Shown here piece after piece: positions 51,801 to 63,650 of a stretch of 64,000 nucleotides of DNA. The notes beneath the pieces are model-generated. The model was given only the letters and a program-made list of their open reading frames with translations, did not search any database and was not told the DNA's origin. The stretch comes from Symsagittifera roscoffensis (Eukaryota > Xenacoelomorpha > Acoela > Convolutidae), in contig NC_087066.1 of NCBI RefSeq assembly GCF_963678635.1, positions 37,265,152 through 37,329,151 on the forward strand, read 5' to 3'. Both the position numbers and the translations under genes were made by a program. Position 1 is the first letter of the stretch, and each line of letters starts with the position of its first letter.

Positions 51801-53969
51801 ATGGTAGTGTCTGTTTTTTGTCAATGGTATAAAAAATGATTTAAACGAAAGCCTAAGCTAAAACATATTCGGTAGTCATAGTAAAATAGACAAATTAGTC
51901 AATAATTTAAGTCAAAACATGACGAGAAAAAAGTTCAATGATTAATCCCAAGATGGTGATAAAAAACTACTTTTAATGGAGTAAATCTAAATTTTCAGCG
52001 CTTGAATAAAAGCTTCACCTTTAATCCTACTATAACACTCGCTTTCCTCGCCGGATTCCATCGTTTCAAACCAGTTATTCTTAACACTGGGACAATTTTT
52101 TGAAACGACTGAAAGCGCTTTAACATAAAATTTCACTCGACCTATTCCAATGATTATTTGTGGTACCTGATTTTGCGTGGAAACCAAAACTAGCCTGCTC
52201 GCTCACGTTATTCGCTCGAAATTGGACCAAAAACCAAAAACTTCGAACCGGTTTTTCTCTACACTGCAACAGCATTTTTGAAATTTTTTAATGTCGTTCT
52301 GACCACGGCTGAATCGTTCTTAATGTGATATATCACTCGACCCATTCCGATGATTAACTGTGATACCTGATTTTGCATGGGAAACAAAATGAAATTGAAG
52401 AAACAATACACTAGGATACAAAGCTCCTCTTACTTTAATAAATTATTTCAATCATTAGCACTAACAAAAACCACCAGTTACAAAAATATTTTCTAGATAA
52501 AATTTAAACTACATTTTTAATTCCTCACAGAAAAAAAACAAACCCTTCACTAACCGGAAAAACAAATTTGAGAAAAAAAACATCAAAGAAACAAAAATCA
52601 ACTAATTAAAATTTGCGACAATTTCCAATTTGCGACAATTTTTTTAAACGAAAACTAAAAAAATATTCTGCGCCTCAATTTTTCGTTTTATTGATTGAAC
52701 GACCGGATCGTTCTGTGCAATAAAATCGAAAAAACGAAAACTACCAAATAATAGATCTATCAACAAAAACAAAGCTAGTTTTGAAAAAAAAACATCATGC
52801 CAGGTCAATTTAATGTTAAACCGAGGCGAAAAAATTGTATAGAAAAATATCGAATAAAAACAGGAATTTTTTTTAAAACAGCAATTTCAAAACTTTTGTT
52901 TCGGATGAGGTTCATAAAAAACCTTAGAAAGCACTGAGAATTAATGGCCGACTGACAGCTAGGTCAAAAAAACTTGGGTCGATCCTCTTTAGACTGAAAA
53001 TGGAACTGTAGCCATGAAAAAAACTCAAGCTATAAAATTTTAAAACCAATAAATTTACGACCCATCCCTATTAAAACAGACAAAAACTTTTCTAAAAATT
53101 GCCTTCAAAACGACGCAACATGGGTTGAATGTGTCGATATAACATAAAGCGAAACCGTTTAGCAAAAAAAAAATTAATTAAATTATTACATATCAGGGTT
53201 GGCAAACCTACAAACTACAGAACACCTTTCAATTAAAACTAGCGTGTACCGCACCTCCGGTGCTTCGAATTTTCAACAACTCAAAAAAACAATTCTCTGA
53301 GTATACTCTGACAGCACCCAATTACAGGGTTCGTAATTAAAAATTTTGCAAAGTTTTTTATTCACGTTTTTTAAACAAATTTTGAAGAACCATAAAATTT
53401 TGTGAAGTTTTATATAAGTTCTTCGAAAAATTTAAAATGAACTAAGAAACGTCACATCTGGGAAACTGAAAGCAATTGAGCAGTCACATTTGGACGCAAG
53501 ATTTGCAACTCCTGAGAGTAACTTCAAATTTTGTAAAGTTTTTCATTCGTTTTTTTAATTCAAATTTTGAAAAACCATAAAAATTTGTGACATTTTTTTT
53601 TATAACTAAGTTTATAATGAATCAGGAAACGTCACATCTGGGAAACTGGAAGCAATTGAGCAGTCGCATTTGGACTCAAGATTTGCAATTCCTGAGAGTA
53701 ACTTCAAACTTCGTAAAGTTTTTCATTCGTTTTTTAATTCAAATTTTGAAAAACCATTAAAATTTGTGACATTTTTTTTATATCTAAGTTTATAAGGAAT
53801 TAAGAAACGTCACATCTGGGAAACTGAAAGCAATTGAGCAGTCGCATTTGGACGCAAGATTTGCAACTCCTGAGAGTACTCTTACAGTACCCAACTACAA
53901 CGTTGGTAACTTCAAATTTTGAGAAACTTCACCTTAAGTTTTCTAAAAGAAGTAGTATGAATTAAGAAA
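48853..53969 (+). repeat. Segmental tandem duplication (A-B / A'-insert-B')
   Basis: Block A 48853-50041 recurs at 51050-52239 (offset 2197-2198, about 99% alike by eye). Block B 50040-51026 recurs at about 52971-53969 (offset about 2931). The second copy carries ~730 bp between A' and B' (52240-52970) that the first lacks. Part of that extra DNA (52300-52385) is itself a diverged repeat of the end of block A. Short open frames at 48972 and 51169 (plus) and at 49989 and 52187 (minus) are duplicated along with it. Confidence 0.9.
50517..50990 (+). repeat. 178-bp satellite, array 1
   Basis: Three units starting AAACGTCACATCTGGGAAAC at about 50517, 50695 and 50873, period 178 bp. Each contains GCAATTGAGCAGTC and TTTGGACGCAAGATTTGCAA or close variants. 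Confidence 0.9.
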
Positions 53970-54070
53970 CGTCACATCTGGGAAACTGAAAGCAATTGAG
54001 CATTCGCATTTGGACGCAAGATTTGCAACTCCTGAGATTCCTCTGACAGCCCCCTAACTACAGGTTAGGA
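53449..54070 (+). repeat. 178-bp satellite, array 2
   Basis: Four units (about 53449, 53627, 53805 and 53966). The first three are the duplicate of array 1; the fourth is additional and more diverged at its end (CCTCTGACAGCCCCC). Confidence 0.9.
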
Positions 54071-54299
54071 ATTTCAAACTTTGAAAAAAAAATAACTTAA
54101 TTTTCATGAGTTTTTTTTTTGAAAAAATCACAAAAAATAGGACGGATAATCAAATTGTAAACATATATCTGGAAAACTGCACGATTTTTAGCAGTCCTAT
54201 TTGGTACCCAGAGAGTACCCTGACAGAGCCTCACTACAGAGATAATAATTTCTTTTGCGAAAATCGTCTCATCTCGTTCACTAAAATGATTCGGGCATT

Positions 54300-54640
54300 C
54301 AAAATTGGAGGCCAAATTCGCAACCCATTATTTGATATTGGGCTGCTTAATTTAAACTCGGTAAAATAACCACTAAAATCAAATAGGAAAATCGAGAAAA
54401 AATCTTAACCATTGCTATATGCGATATAGCTTAAACATGCAAAAATAATACGTTGAAAAAGCTTAAACATGGCGAGATAGTGAAGCCCGCAATTAAATAT
54501 ATAATAGATTAAAACTGTTTAAATCAAACATAAAAACTCTAAGCTTTGTAAAGAATCTGCTTAAAAAGCGTACCAGAAGAAGTAAATTACAACCAGCATA
54601 AAAAGCAATCGTCGAATAAGACGGATAATCAAATTGCTGA
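54300..54640. other. AT-rich stretch, no gene seen
   Basis: No protein-like frame or recognised repeat between the 178-bp satellite and the next tandem duplication. Confidence 0.5.
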
Positions 54641-54669
54641 CATGCTCAAAACATGTCTGTTGCAGTAGT

Positions 54670-55430
54670 TCCAGATGAACCCTGTGAACTAAGTCGTTTC
54701 AAGAAAAAACTCTAGTTCCCGGTTGCAACACACTGGCTAACGAACATGTAAAGAAAATATTATATGCTGGATTACAATGCGCGTAAAGCTTGTACATCTG
54801 TATAACACAGATTGCTTGTAATATGATACTGCTATCTTCTCTGATTATGCAATTATTAACAAATATTGCCCATTGCTGTGCAAGCAGTACAGAATGTTTT
54901 GACCGCATTGAAGAAAAATTTCAAAATCAAAGAACAATTTGAAATATGTCAAAAAATCCACGAATTGCTAAATAATAACTAAGATAACCTTAGAACTAGA
55001 AGAATTAAATTTGGAGGCAAGCTTCTAATTCCTGTCTAATTTAGTCAAAAATTACTAATGAATCCTGTGAACAAAGTCAATTCCTGGTTGCAACACACTG
55101 GCTATAGCTTATGTAAAGACAAATATTATATACTGGATTACAAAGAGAAAAACATGCTTGTAACATGATATTGCTATCTTCTCTGATTGTGCAATTATTA
55201 TCAAGTATTGCCCGTTGCTGTGCAAGTAGTACAGAGTGTTTCGACCTCATTGAAGAAAAAATTCAAATATAAACAACAATTTGAAAACAAAAATTACTGA
55301 TAACTTAATTTCAAGTCTTTTGAAATAGGAGAACAAATCCACGAATTGCTACATAATAACTAAGATAGCCTTAAAACCAGTAGAAATGAATTTGAAGGCA
55401 AGCCTCTAATTCCTGTCTTATTTAATGCAA
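54670..55430 (+). repeat. ~375-bp tandem duplication
   Basis: 54670-55045 and 55055-55430 share GGTTGCAACACACTGGCTA, TGGATTACAA, CTATCTTCTCTGATT and GTTGCTGTGCAAG in order. A third partial unit (GATGAGTCCTGTGAACAAA) lies near 55672-55760. Confidence 0.8.
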
Positions 55431-55432
55431 AC

Positions 55433-55475
55433 GTTGTCTCGGTGTCGATAAGTTTTTTATCGACATCGAGACAAC
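55433..55475. repeat. 19-bp near-perfect hairpin
   Basis: GTTGTCTCGGTGTCGATAA (55433-55451) and TTATCGACATCGAGACAAC (55457-55475) pair with a 5-nt loop GTTTT. The only imperfection is one G/A difference, which is a G-U pair in RNA. Confidence 0.9.
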
Positions 55476-56741
55476 TATTTTGATGTTTGTTAGAAACCCA
55501 AACACAACTAATAGGGCTTTAATATGATATCATCGGAAACTGGCAAACGCTTCAGAAAAGTTAACTCGGTTTAACCCTCAAAGATAACCATCATGAAATT
55601 GGAAGAGCGTAGAAAATTACTATCAACCAAAACTTTTTTTTTTGCTCACAGAGCATTCCAGGCAAAGACTCCAGATGAGTCCTGTGAACAAAATTATTTA
55701 TGGGAGAAAAAAACGCAGTACCCAATTGCAAAACATTGGCTTCTCGCAAGGGTTATAATAAAAGAAACCGCGAAAAACCCTAGAAAAAAAATCATCACGA
55801 CCTATATAAGTGAAAATAACTTCCACTTCAAAACACATTCAACACAGATGCGAAACTTAGCCTTGCACTACTTGCGGCACCCTTAAAAAACGGCAGCTAG
55901 CCGAAAGAAAATAGGACAAAGCCACTGATTCGGAACAAATGAAAAAAAATCTTCACCAAAAGGTTATGAGCACACAACACTTGGGCAAACGACAAATGAG
56001 CCAAAAAAAGCTGTAAAAACGTTTGAGCTATAAAAAAAAACTTTCAAGTTTTTCACCCCCTCCCCTTCAAGAGCACAAATTCAATAAATAAAATGTTTGC
56101 CCTCAAAACGACGAATTTTGAGCAAACAGATATAAAAGTGAAAAAAAAAAAAAACGAAAATAGTCAGCAATAAAGGAAAAGAAAGCAACAACAATAGTTA
56201 GAATGGAAAGCCATTTAAAATTCAGACATGCTGAAAATATCGAATGCCTTGCATTCCATCAGAAAAGAGATGCAATTTGATTCACCTGATTTTATTAAAC
56301 TAGTTGGTAACCCGAAAAAAGTCTATATTCCGATTTGATAAGACATGCTACTCGCAAGCAGGATGAAATTTTGGGAAACTGACATAATGTTCTGAATATG
56401 CCGAAAATATGCTTCAAGAAATACTATTTGCCATTACTTTCAATTGGGCAAAGATTCCATAGAAAACATCAAATTTCGACAAATGTAATTAAATTTAAGC
56501 CGTTTGAGCCGAAATTTGGATTCTAAAATAATTTTTAAAAATTTCAGCATCGAGAAATACCGGTCCAATTAATCTAATTTAAAAGTCTTATAATTTGCTG
56601 AATCATAGTTTCTTAGTTAGGCGATGCTAACAGTGGTCGGCACATTCTATACTACTTACACAAAAACAGGTACCCTCAATTGATTTGTTTCAATCATTGT
56701 GTCTAACGTATTTCTGTTCTTACATGGGCTGTTGATTCTCC

Positions 56742-59700
56742 TCAGGAGCCGAATATGGATCCAAACCAACTGCCTCCGGCGCCTGCTGCCCCATTAGCTC
56801 CATTCATCTGCTGCTGTTGAAGTTGTCTTTGAGCATACTTGTCTTTGGCCATCTGTTTGTACTTGTCGTAGCTACTCTGTCTGTCTTTTAACAACTGGGT
56901 TATCTCATCGCTTTCCTCTTTTAGCTTCTTTTCAGCCTGAAAAAAGGCACCGAAACAATCGACAACTATAGTTAAAGCCAAATTGTTGGCAATACCTTTT
57001 CAGTCAATGAATCTTAACAAAATTAACTCAGCTGAAACTGCTCATTTCGACGTCAGATTTCAGTTTACCAGTGATTGCCACACATAAAAACCTTGTCCGA
57101 CAAAAGTTTTAAACATAAAATGCTCAAGTGCTGATTTAAATTATCGGAACGAAAAGCAAAAACTTAAAATCAAATCAAATTAAGTGAAAGGTGAGGAAGA
57201 CAAAATTTGCTTAAGATTTAAGCAGATTTATGGTACAATTTGTGAAATTATGGCCCAAAATTTTACCCCAAAAACGGATCATGTTGGCTTTTTCAGTCAA
57301 ACAAAAATTACGCTACAACTACCAAGTCAATTACTGCCAAAACTATATCGAAGTGAGCCTCGTACGTAGCCTAAAAAAGTTTAGCGGGTCATAATCTCCA
57401 ACAAATTGCGCGAAACGTTTACAACTTTTGGTATTTTATAAATTAAAAATGACATTTTGGCAGTACGTTAGAGGATCACTTTATAAAATGCCAAAAGGCT
57501 CACTTAAGAGGCTCGCTTTATAAAATACGAAAGAGGCTAACTTAGGAGGCTCACATAAGAGGCTCACTATATAAAATACTTCATGAAATGCCAAAATTAT
57601 ATCTAAGTGAGCCTTTTACGTAGCCCAAAAAAATTTAGTGGCTCATAATCTCAGAAAAATTTCGCGCAAAGTTAAAAACTTTTGATATTTAATAAAGTAA
57701 AAATGAGATTTTGGCTTTCAATCAAAAAATATTTAACTGATACAATGTTTTGGAGATTATACCCTTCTTTAACGTTTGTATGGCCAAGTAAGATTATCAT
57801 TTTGATATAGTTTTTACAGTATTTCACCGGATAGTCCTGATTGACTGAAAAAACCATAAATGAACTTCGGGCCGAACTTTGCAAAACAAATTGCAACATA
57901 TTAATTCAACCATAATTGAGAAAAACACGTTTTAAACTTCCATGTTTTATGCTTTTTGTCCGGATAATTTAAATCAACACTGTATAGTTAGTTAAAACTA
58001 TTGGCAATATTCTTTCGCTCAACGAATCTGAACGAAATTAATAAACCCAAAACTGCTCATTTGACGTTAGATTTGAGTTTATAACTGATTTCCACATGTA
58101 AAAACGGTTTCCGCAAAACTAATTAACCTAAAATGTTTATATTTTTTATGATTAAATAGTCCAAGGCCACTAATATTGCCAAAAATTTGGCTCAAACCAT
58201 AAAAACAATTGATAGATGATAGCCTTTAAGAAAATTGTCTCACAAAACTTAGCAGCTATTGATTTTCAGACGATATTTATTTTATCCATCAAATGAAAAC
58301 TTCTATGCTTAAAGGAAAGAAGATAGATACTTTAGAAACCTGCCGATATCTTTAAAATGGAGCAATCATTAGCAATAAAACTCAATAAAATCAATTTAAA
58401 ATTAGTTTGAAAACAAAAAATTTGCTGATAAAATTTATCTAATACTGTTTATCATTGACTCTCGTGACTTCACAATTGAAAGCATAAGGGCGAAGCTGCA
58501 CTTGCAAACTCAAGCAAAAAAGGCTTAAAATCTGTGCAATGTTGGCTTAAAAATTGTTAAGCAAAAAGATCCCAGCTAGGACTGGAGGTACCTGTTTGAT
58601 AAAAATTCAAAATGCAGCCAACATGCAGTTTGAAAAGAGTAATGAACGCAAGAAACAGAATAAATTGACTTGGTTTTAGAAAAAACTTTACTTTCGAATT
58701 TTAATGAAAAAAGATATGGCCTTAAAGCTCTTTGAGTTTCAAGAACAATTTATGATTGGTGCTTTTTTGATAAAAGTAACCCAATTTGAGATAGCTCGAT
58801 CGATAAGTATGTTTTTTATTTCGCTAGGAAATCTGAAAATTACCATCCACTTTCGAAACTAGAATTCGATCACGTTTTTTGTGGCTTTAACTTTTTTGCT
58901 ATTAGATAGTGGAGTTTGCCTTCCTGTTACCAAATGAAGTGAACTGAACTTAAAAAGAAATCACAGTGAAACCGCGAAAAACCAAAATTGAACGTGAACA
59001 AATTTTACGGCTTTTTCCTTAAAAAAAATTACCAAGACCTGTTTAAGAGATCTTACTACGTTTATTACCTTTAAAAATACAGATGGAGAAAAGATTTTGC
59101 AGGGGAGATAAAAACATATCCGTTTCTCTAAAAAAAATTCTACACAAGCGAAGCTGTGCTTTGCAAACACACGCGAGAAAAAGACAAAAAGCAGCCCTAC
59201 ACACATAAAAATTGAAAATAAACATAGAAAATTGAATAAATTACTGTTCCAACAAATAAAGCAGCTATATATTCTAACAACTTGCCAATGCCGCTTATGT
59301 AGCAAATATTCTAAGAACTTTTTCGTTCGATTGAAAATTCAATGTCAGATTTGGCACTAAACGATTGGAAAAGAGTAATGAACGCAAGTAAACCTTGAAA
59401 AAAAACAGACTTTGAAAAAATCGAATTTCAAAGAAAAAAAATAGATGCCCTTTAAGCTCTCTGAATTTCTAGAACAATTTATGATTGGCGTTTTTGATAG
59501 CATTATTACAATATGAGAAAACTGGAACAACAGGTGAAGTTTTTAATCCGCTGGAAACCTAAAAATTAAATTCCACTTTCTAAACTAAAAATCGCTTACG
59601 CTTTTTTTCAGCCATTTCCACGTTCGTATTTGGAGAGTGCTATTTACGTCATTTTCAGCAGACGAGTTTCAATTAAACTTAGGAAGTGCTTATATACCTA

Positions 59701-62700
59701 AGTGCATTTATAAATGAATCAATATGTATAAATGCACATCTGTAGTTATTAGAGACTTTTAAAACTTTTTCCTGAAAAAAAAAACAAAAAAAAAATTAGC
59801 AAGACCTGTATAAGAGTTCATTACTCTTTAAAAAAACGACCAGATTGTCGAAAATCATCTTTGTTGAAACCTTATTTTTTTCCGGGAAGAATTCCATCGA
59901 TTGAACTCTTAAACTGAGATTCGGAAAGATAGTTTTTGAGGCAAAAAAATCAAAAAATTGGTTAAAAAAATACTCCAGTGACATTTTCGAAGGCCGTAGA
60001 ACATGGGATAAGGCAAAAAGAGTTTAGCTGAATATGCACAAACTTAAGAGAGTAGCTGGGGTCTGTCCAATGGTACCTTTTTGTTGAAAATTGTCAGTGT
60101 AGTTACAGAGAAAATTGAAAACATTTGCGAAAAAAGCAAAATTTTTCCAAAGCGTCTAAGAAAATGAATTAAATAGTTAAACACAGAGGCGAAGCAAAGC
60201 TTCGCACTACTTGCGATACAACAAAAAAAATTAAAAAACATAAGTAAAAAATGGAGCTGGAGGTACGTTCTTGATAATGAATGAAGTTGCTATACTGACT
60301 TAGCACGAAAACTGATTTCAAAAATTGGACTTTGCCCATAACCATAGTTGTTTCTCTACTAAGATACGCAAGAGTGAAAATTTTTGAGACCTGGGAATTT
60401 CTCTAAGACACAATGTTTCTCTTACAAAAAATTAAGGAGTCACCGCTTCTGCGGGAACAATTATCGCAACCGGTTTTTTCAATTGAACTTATCATCTCAG
60501 AGTCAATTGGGTAAATTTTTACAAGTAAAAAAATTTCTAAAAAACGGTCAAAAGTTCTAAAAAGTCAAAAGACTTTCCAAAACCCACAAATTTTTTCGGC
60601 AAAAAGCAGGTTGAGGCCGCTTAAGCATAGAAGATTCCCAAAATCGAGTTTCTCGATTGAACACCGGGTTTCTCTACTCGCACGGTAGTTTTCGCGTAAA
60701 GTAAAAGAGTTTCCAAAAACTGTGAAAATTTGATTTGTTTGAAGGCCATAACAAACTGGGCATAGGCTATTATAAACGTAGAATTTCAACAATAGGTTGT
60801 TTTCCTTAAAAATATGATATCAGATTTAGCAGGAAAGTTAGCGAGAAAAGTCCAAAAAACGTCAACAAATAAAAAATTTGACATTTTCACGATTCATAGA
60901 CTTTTGTGTTGAAAAATGGAGCGTAGCCGCTTGCTGGAACGAATTTACTCCACCTTCAATTCCGGTTGAATCCAAAATTTTAGATTTGGGAGGGTAGTTT
61001 TCGAGAACAAAACCTTTATAAAAACTGTCAAAAAACAAACTTCCGAGGACCATAACTTTCGCTGTCAGAAAAATTTTGGCGTAGTCGCTTAAATAAATGA
61101 GCGCAACACAATCTATTCTTTGAATCGATCAAAAAATCTCAGATATGGCAGAGAAGTTGTCGAGAAAATTCAAAAAGTTCAAAACACAGTCAATAAATAA
61201 AAAAAAATGGACTTTTCCGAGGGCGAATTTTTTTGTGTAAAAAACTTTGTGAGTATGTGCTAATGCAGGGTAGCTTCCCACTGCACATTATCTCTATTTA
61301 GGCGACATTATCCGATTTGAGAGGTGTAGTTTCGAGAAAACGGAAAAAAAATATGAGACAAATATCCCCAACAAAAATATGGGTAAAATATTCCCCCACA
61401 GTTTTTCGAAGGCTGTAGACAAAGAGAGACTTTAGGGGAGTATGAAGGCTCAGAGTAGAATAGGCAGTATTTCAATTGATATCCCTTTTTTGAAAATCAG
61501 TAAAATTTCTGAGAAAGGCTAAAAACTTTCCAATAAATTTGGAAATAATTTTCCATAACGAAAAAAAATTTCAACAAACCGTTTGGTGAACATACAATTA
61601 GCTTGAAAAGTGCAAAGGTGAGTGTTTCACTTGAGACGACCCTAAATTAGGTCATTAAGCCGATAAAAAGTGGGCCGAAAAAAATTGGGCCAAAAAAAAT
61701 TGGGCCGAGGAATTTTTGTTAACGAAACAAATAAAGAAAACACGAAGTCAATGTAAGTAAAATTACATTTTGTAGGAGTCAATCAAACACTAAACAAACA
61801 TTAAAGAAAAATGCGCGCAGCAAACAACACGATTCCAAGATGTGACAACTAAGTCGACATCACATAAGCAGATAAATAATTGGCCGACAATTTTATTTGA
61901 CACAGAATATTTCCGTTTAAAAAAAAACAGATCCTGGCCAGATTCGAACCCAGTACCTTTGCCGTTCAATCGTTACCTCCACGCTAAGTTGGCTGGGAAT
62001 GCATAGAAGTCATCATGGATCAAGATACCAGTCATTCAATTGATTCTGTTAAACAAGTTGTTAACCAGAATAAAGTCTATTTTCCAGTTTGATACCGCTT
62101 GCTAATCGCAAGCGTAATGAATTAAAAGTAAGAAACCATAGCATATAAATTTTCACAGTATCTGCTTTTATAAAACGGACTAAATTGCCTATGAGTGGAA
62201 TATACCAAAATTGCCACCAAATGAGCACTTTCATGGCGACTTAGGTTGGAAAAAAAACGTGCAACATAGCATTACACTACGCATCGGTTGTGTAAATAAC
62301 TTAAATTGATATTTGAAGGTCAAAAGAGTCAGATAAAAAATTTTTGAGAAGAAATGCATACATACAAACCTCTTCGAAGGCTTTCTTGGCCGCCATGTAC
62401 TCAGTCTGGAACTTCTGCAGTTGCGTCTTTTTTCGGCTCATCTTACTTTCGGTCTCCTGGATGTTGCGGACTATATTACCCGCTTCTCCTTCCCTCGGAC
62501 AACAAGCCAAGAACTGGATCTGGAACTTGACATCATTGATCCAGTTGTCACCGTAAACACAGAAGAGGTGGCGACCTAAAACAAAATACAAAACTACCAG
62601 AGCCGAAACCTCAATTAAACACAGAGGCGAAGCTGCGCTTCGCAAACACTAGCCAGGACACGACAAAAATCAGCTCTAGAGTTCTAAAAAGTGCAATAAG

Positions 62701-63448
62701 AAAAAGTAAAAATAAGTTAAAACTCTAATTAGTTAAAACTCGGCGACGTCTCGGACTCTAACCTACTGCGACCGAGAAATTATGAATCTCACGCACTAAT
62801 CACTCAGCCACGGACGCTTAGTCCATCAACAACACTAGCCACAAATAACGTCGAGAACAGATGCTACGAAATTTCCAATGCTACAGATCATGATTTTAGC
62901 AAAAAGGACAAAGCGAACACTTTTATTTGCGAGTTAGTTTAGAAAAAAAGAAGGTTCGCACTAAAACACTAGCTTCTCGCTAGCGTAAAAATTAATACGC
63001 ATTTAAATAGTTCTAGAAAAGCTTTTGCAAGCCTTTATGTTCCACTAGACTCCGGCGGATTTAGGCGCATATAAGCAACCCTAAAATTTTAATTAAGGCG
63101 CCTGTGGTGCTGATATATATTCCAACTTTCTGGGGGAACACTTTTTTTCAAAATTCGAATTGGCTGAATATATGAAATATTTTGACTAACATAATTTTCA
63201 TACTAATATAAAAACCTTAAAACAAAAACGTCCATTAGCTCAATACAATTTCTTTGCAATGCCACTTACCTACAGCCAAATATGGGCCAGAGAATGAGTG
63301 ACTGACCTGGATTTAGCAGTAGGTTGAGACTGGACTCGAAGCCGTCTAGCCGGCGGAATGTGATTGGCACTTCGTCTTCTGTCATGAACTTGAGTGGAAA
63401 TAGGTCTGACAAGTTGAACCTATCCCACGACACAAAGTACATGTCCAC
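56742..63448 (-). CDS. ARG1-like DnaJ protein, C-terminal three exons (partial)
   Basis: Exons read on the minus strand are 63448-63307, 62575-62370 and 56936-56742 (stop TGA). Acceptors are GTGTGTAG, TTGTTTTAG and CTTTTTTCAG; donors are GTCAGT and GTTTGT. Phases match (1, then 0). The 179-residue sum begins V-D-M-Y-F-V-S-W. It then has T-F-R-R-L-D-G-F, G-R-H-L-F-C-V-Y-G-D-N-W, a long coiled coil (I-Q-E-T-E-S-K-M to K-A-K-D-type repeats), a poly-Gln patch and a Gly-rich tail ending S-W-F-G-S-I-F-G-S. The G-[TR]-H-L-F-x-V-Y-G-D-N block followed by a coiled coil is the pattern I know from plant ARG1-type J-proteins and their animal relatives. The J domain would lie upstream, outside the window. 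The first exon acceptor is inside the window, so the gene start is not seen. Confidence 0.6.
57335..57715 (+). repeat. Diverged ~253-bp direct repeat
   Basis: AAGTGAGCCTNNTACGTAGCC with a following TCATAATCTC block occurs at about 57350 and 57603, within the last intron of the DnaJ gene. Between the copies, AGAGGCTCAC-type words are repeated three to four times. Confidence 0.7.
58600..59830 (+). repeat. Dispersed repeat 'GAACGCAAG', copies 4 and 5
   Basis: Two diverged copies of the family seen at 45.0, 48.96 and 51.16 kb start near 58600 and 59340. Ordered words: GTAATGAACGCAAG, GATATGGCCTTAAAGCTCTTTG, CCACTTTC, GTGGAGTTTGC, AGTGAACTGAACTTAAAAAG. They lie in the DnaJ intron. Confidence 0.65.
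60420..61490 (+). repeat. Degenerate ~160-230 bp satellite, locus 2
   Basis: About six units with a CCGCTTAAGCAT or GTAGCCGCTTGCTGG type start (60430, 60610, 60925, 61080, 61255, 61435), each followed by a variant of the ATCNNAGATTT and TAGTTTTCGAGAAAA words. Same family and same orientation as 42.65-44.0 kb. Confidence 0.65.
61915..62015 (-). repeat. tRNA-derived SINE-like sequence
   Basis: On the minus strand, AACTTAGCGTGGAGGTAACG (A-box-like) is followed by TACTGGGTTCGAATCTGG (perfect B box) and CCAGGATCTG. The B-box end matches the 33.7-kb copy. The T-stem and acceptor do not pair well, so I do not call a tRNA gene. Confidence 0.55.
62618..63005 (+). repeat. Dispersed repeat 'CACAGAGGCGAAGCT', copy with tRNA-like insert
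   Basis: The left half (62618-62705) and right half (about 62935-63005) match 32995-33060 and 33130-33205. The middle carries a tRNA-like segment and other sequence. It lies in the DnaJ intron directly after the 62.5-kb exon. Confidence 0.6.
62745..62822 (-). tRNA. tRNA-Met-like pseudogene or SINE head
   Basis: The minus strand reads GCGTCCGTGGCTGAGTGATT (acceptor and A box), then a stem-loop region with ATTCATAAT (CAT anticodon position), then GTAGGTTAGAGTCCGAGAC (B-box-like). The T loop and acceptor strand are mismatched, so it is unlikely to be functional. Confidence 0.4.
63046..63150 (-). mobile_element. hAT-type MITE fragment
   Basis: CCGGCGGATTTAGGCGC, AACCCTAAAATTTTAATTAA and GGCGCCTGTGGTGCTGATAT match the core of the 386-bp MITE; most of the element is missing. 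Confidence 0.6.
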
Positions 63449-63650
63449 CTACACACGTCAAATAGAAACTTAACTTAGCTCAGAAATCTAATAATGGGAA
63501 TTCCGAAAGCACCTTTAAGAGTTCAGAAGAAAGCTTGCTCGGAATAAACTTCTAAACAAGAATCAGACAAAAATTTCATATGCATTCTACATAAATTTAC
63601 TATCTACAGAAACCTGATAAATCGAAACAAAAATTGATACTCTTGGCTTC

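Noticed and set aside
55593-55886. 97-codon plus-strand open frame
   Set aside because: Contains a partial copy of the 375-bp tandem repeat and runs through AT-rich DNA; composition not protein-like enough.
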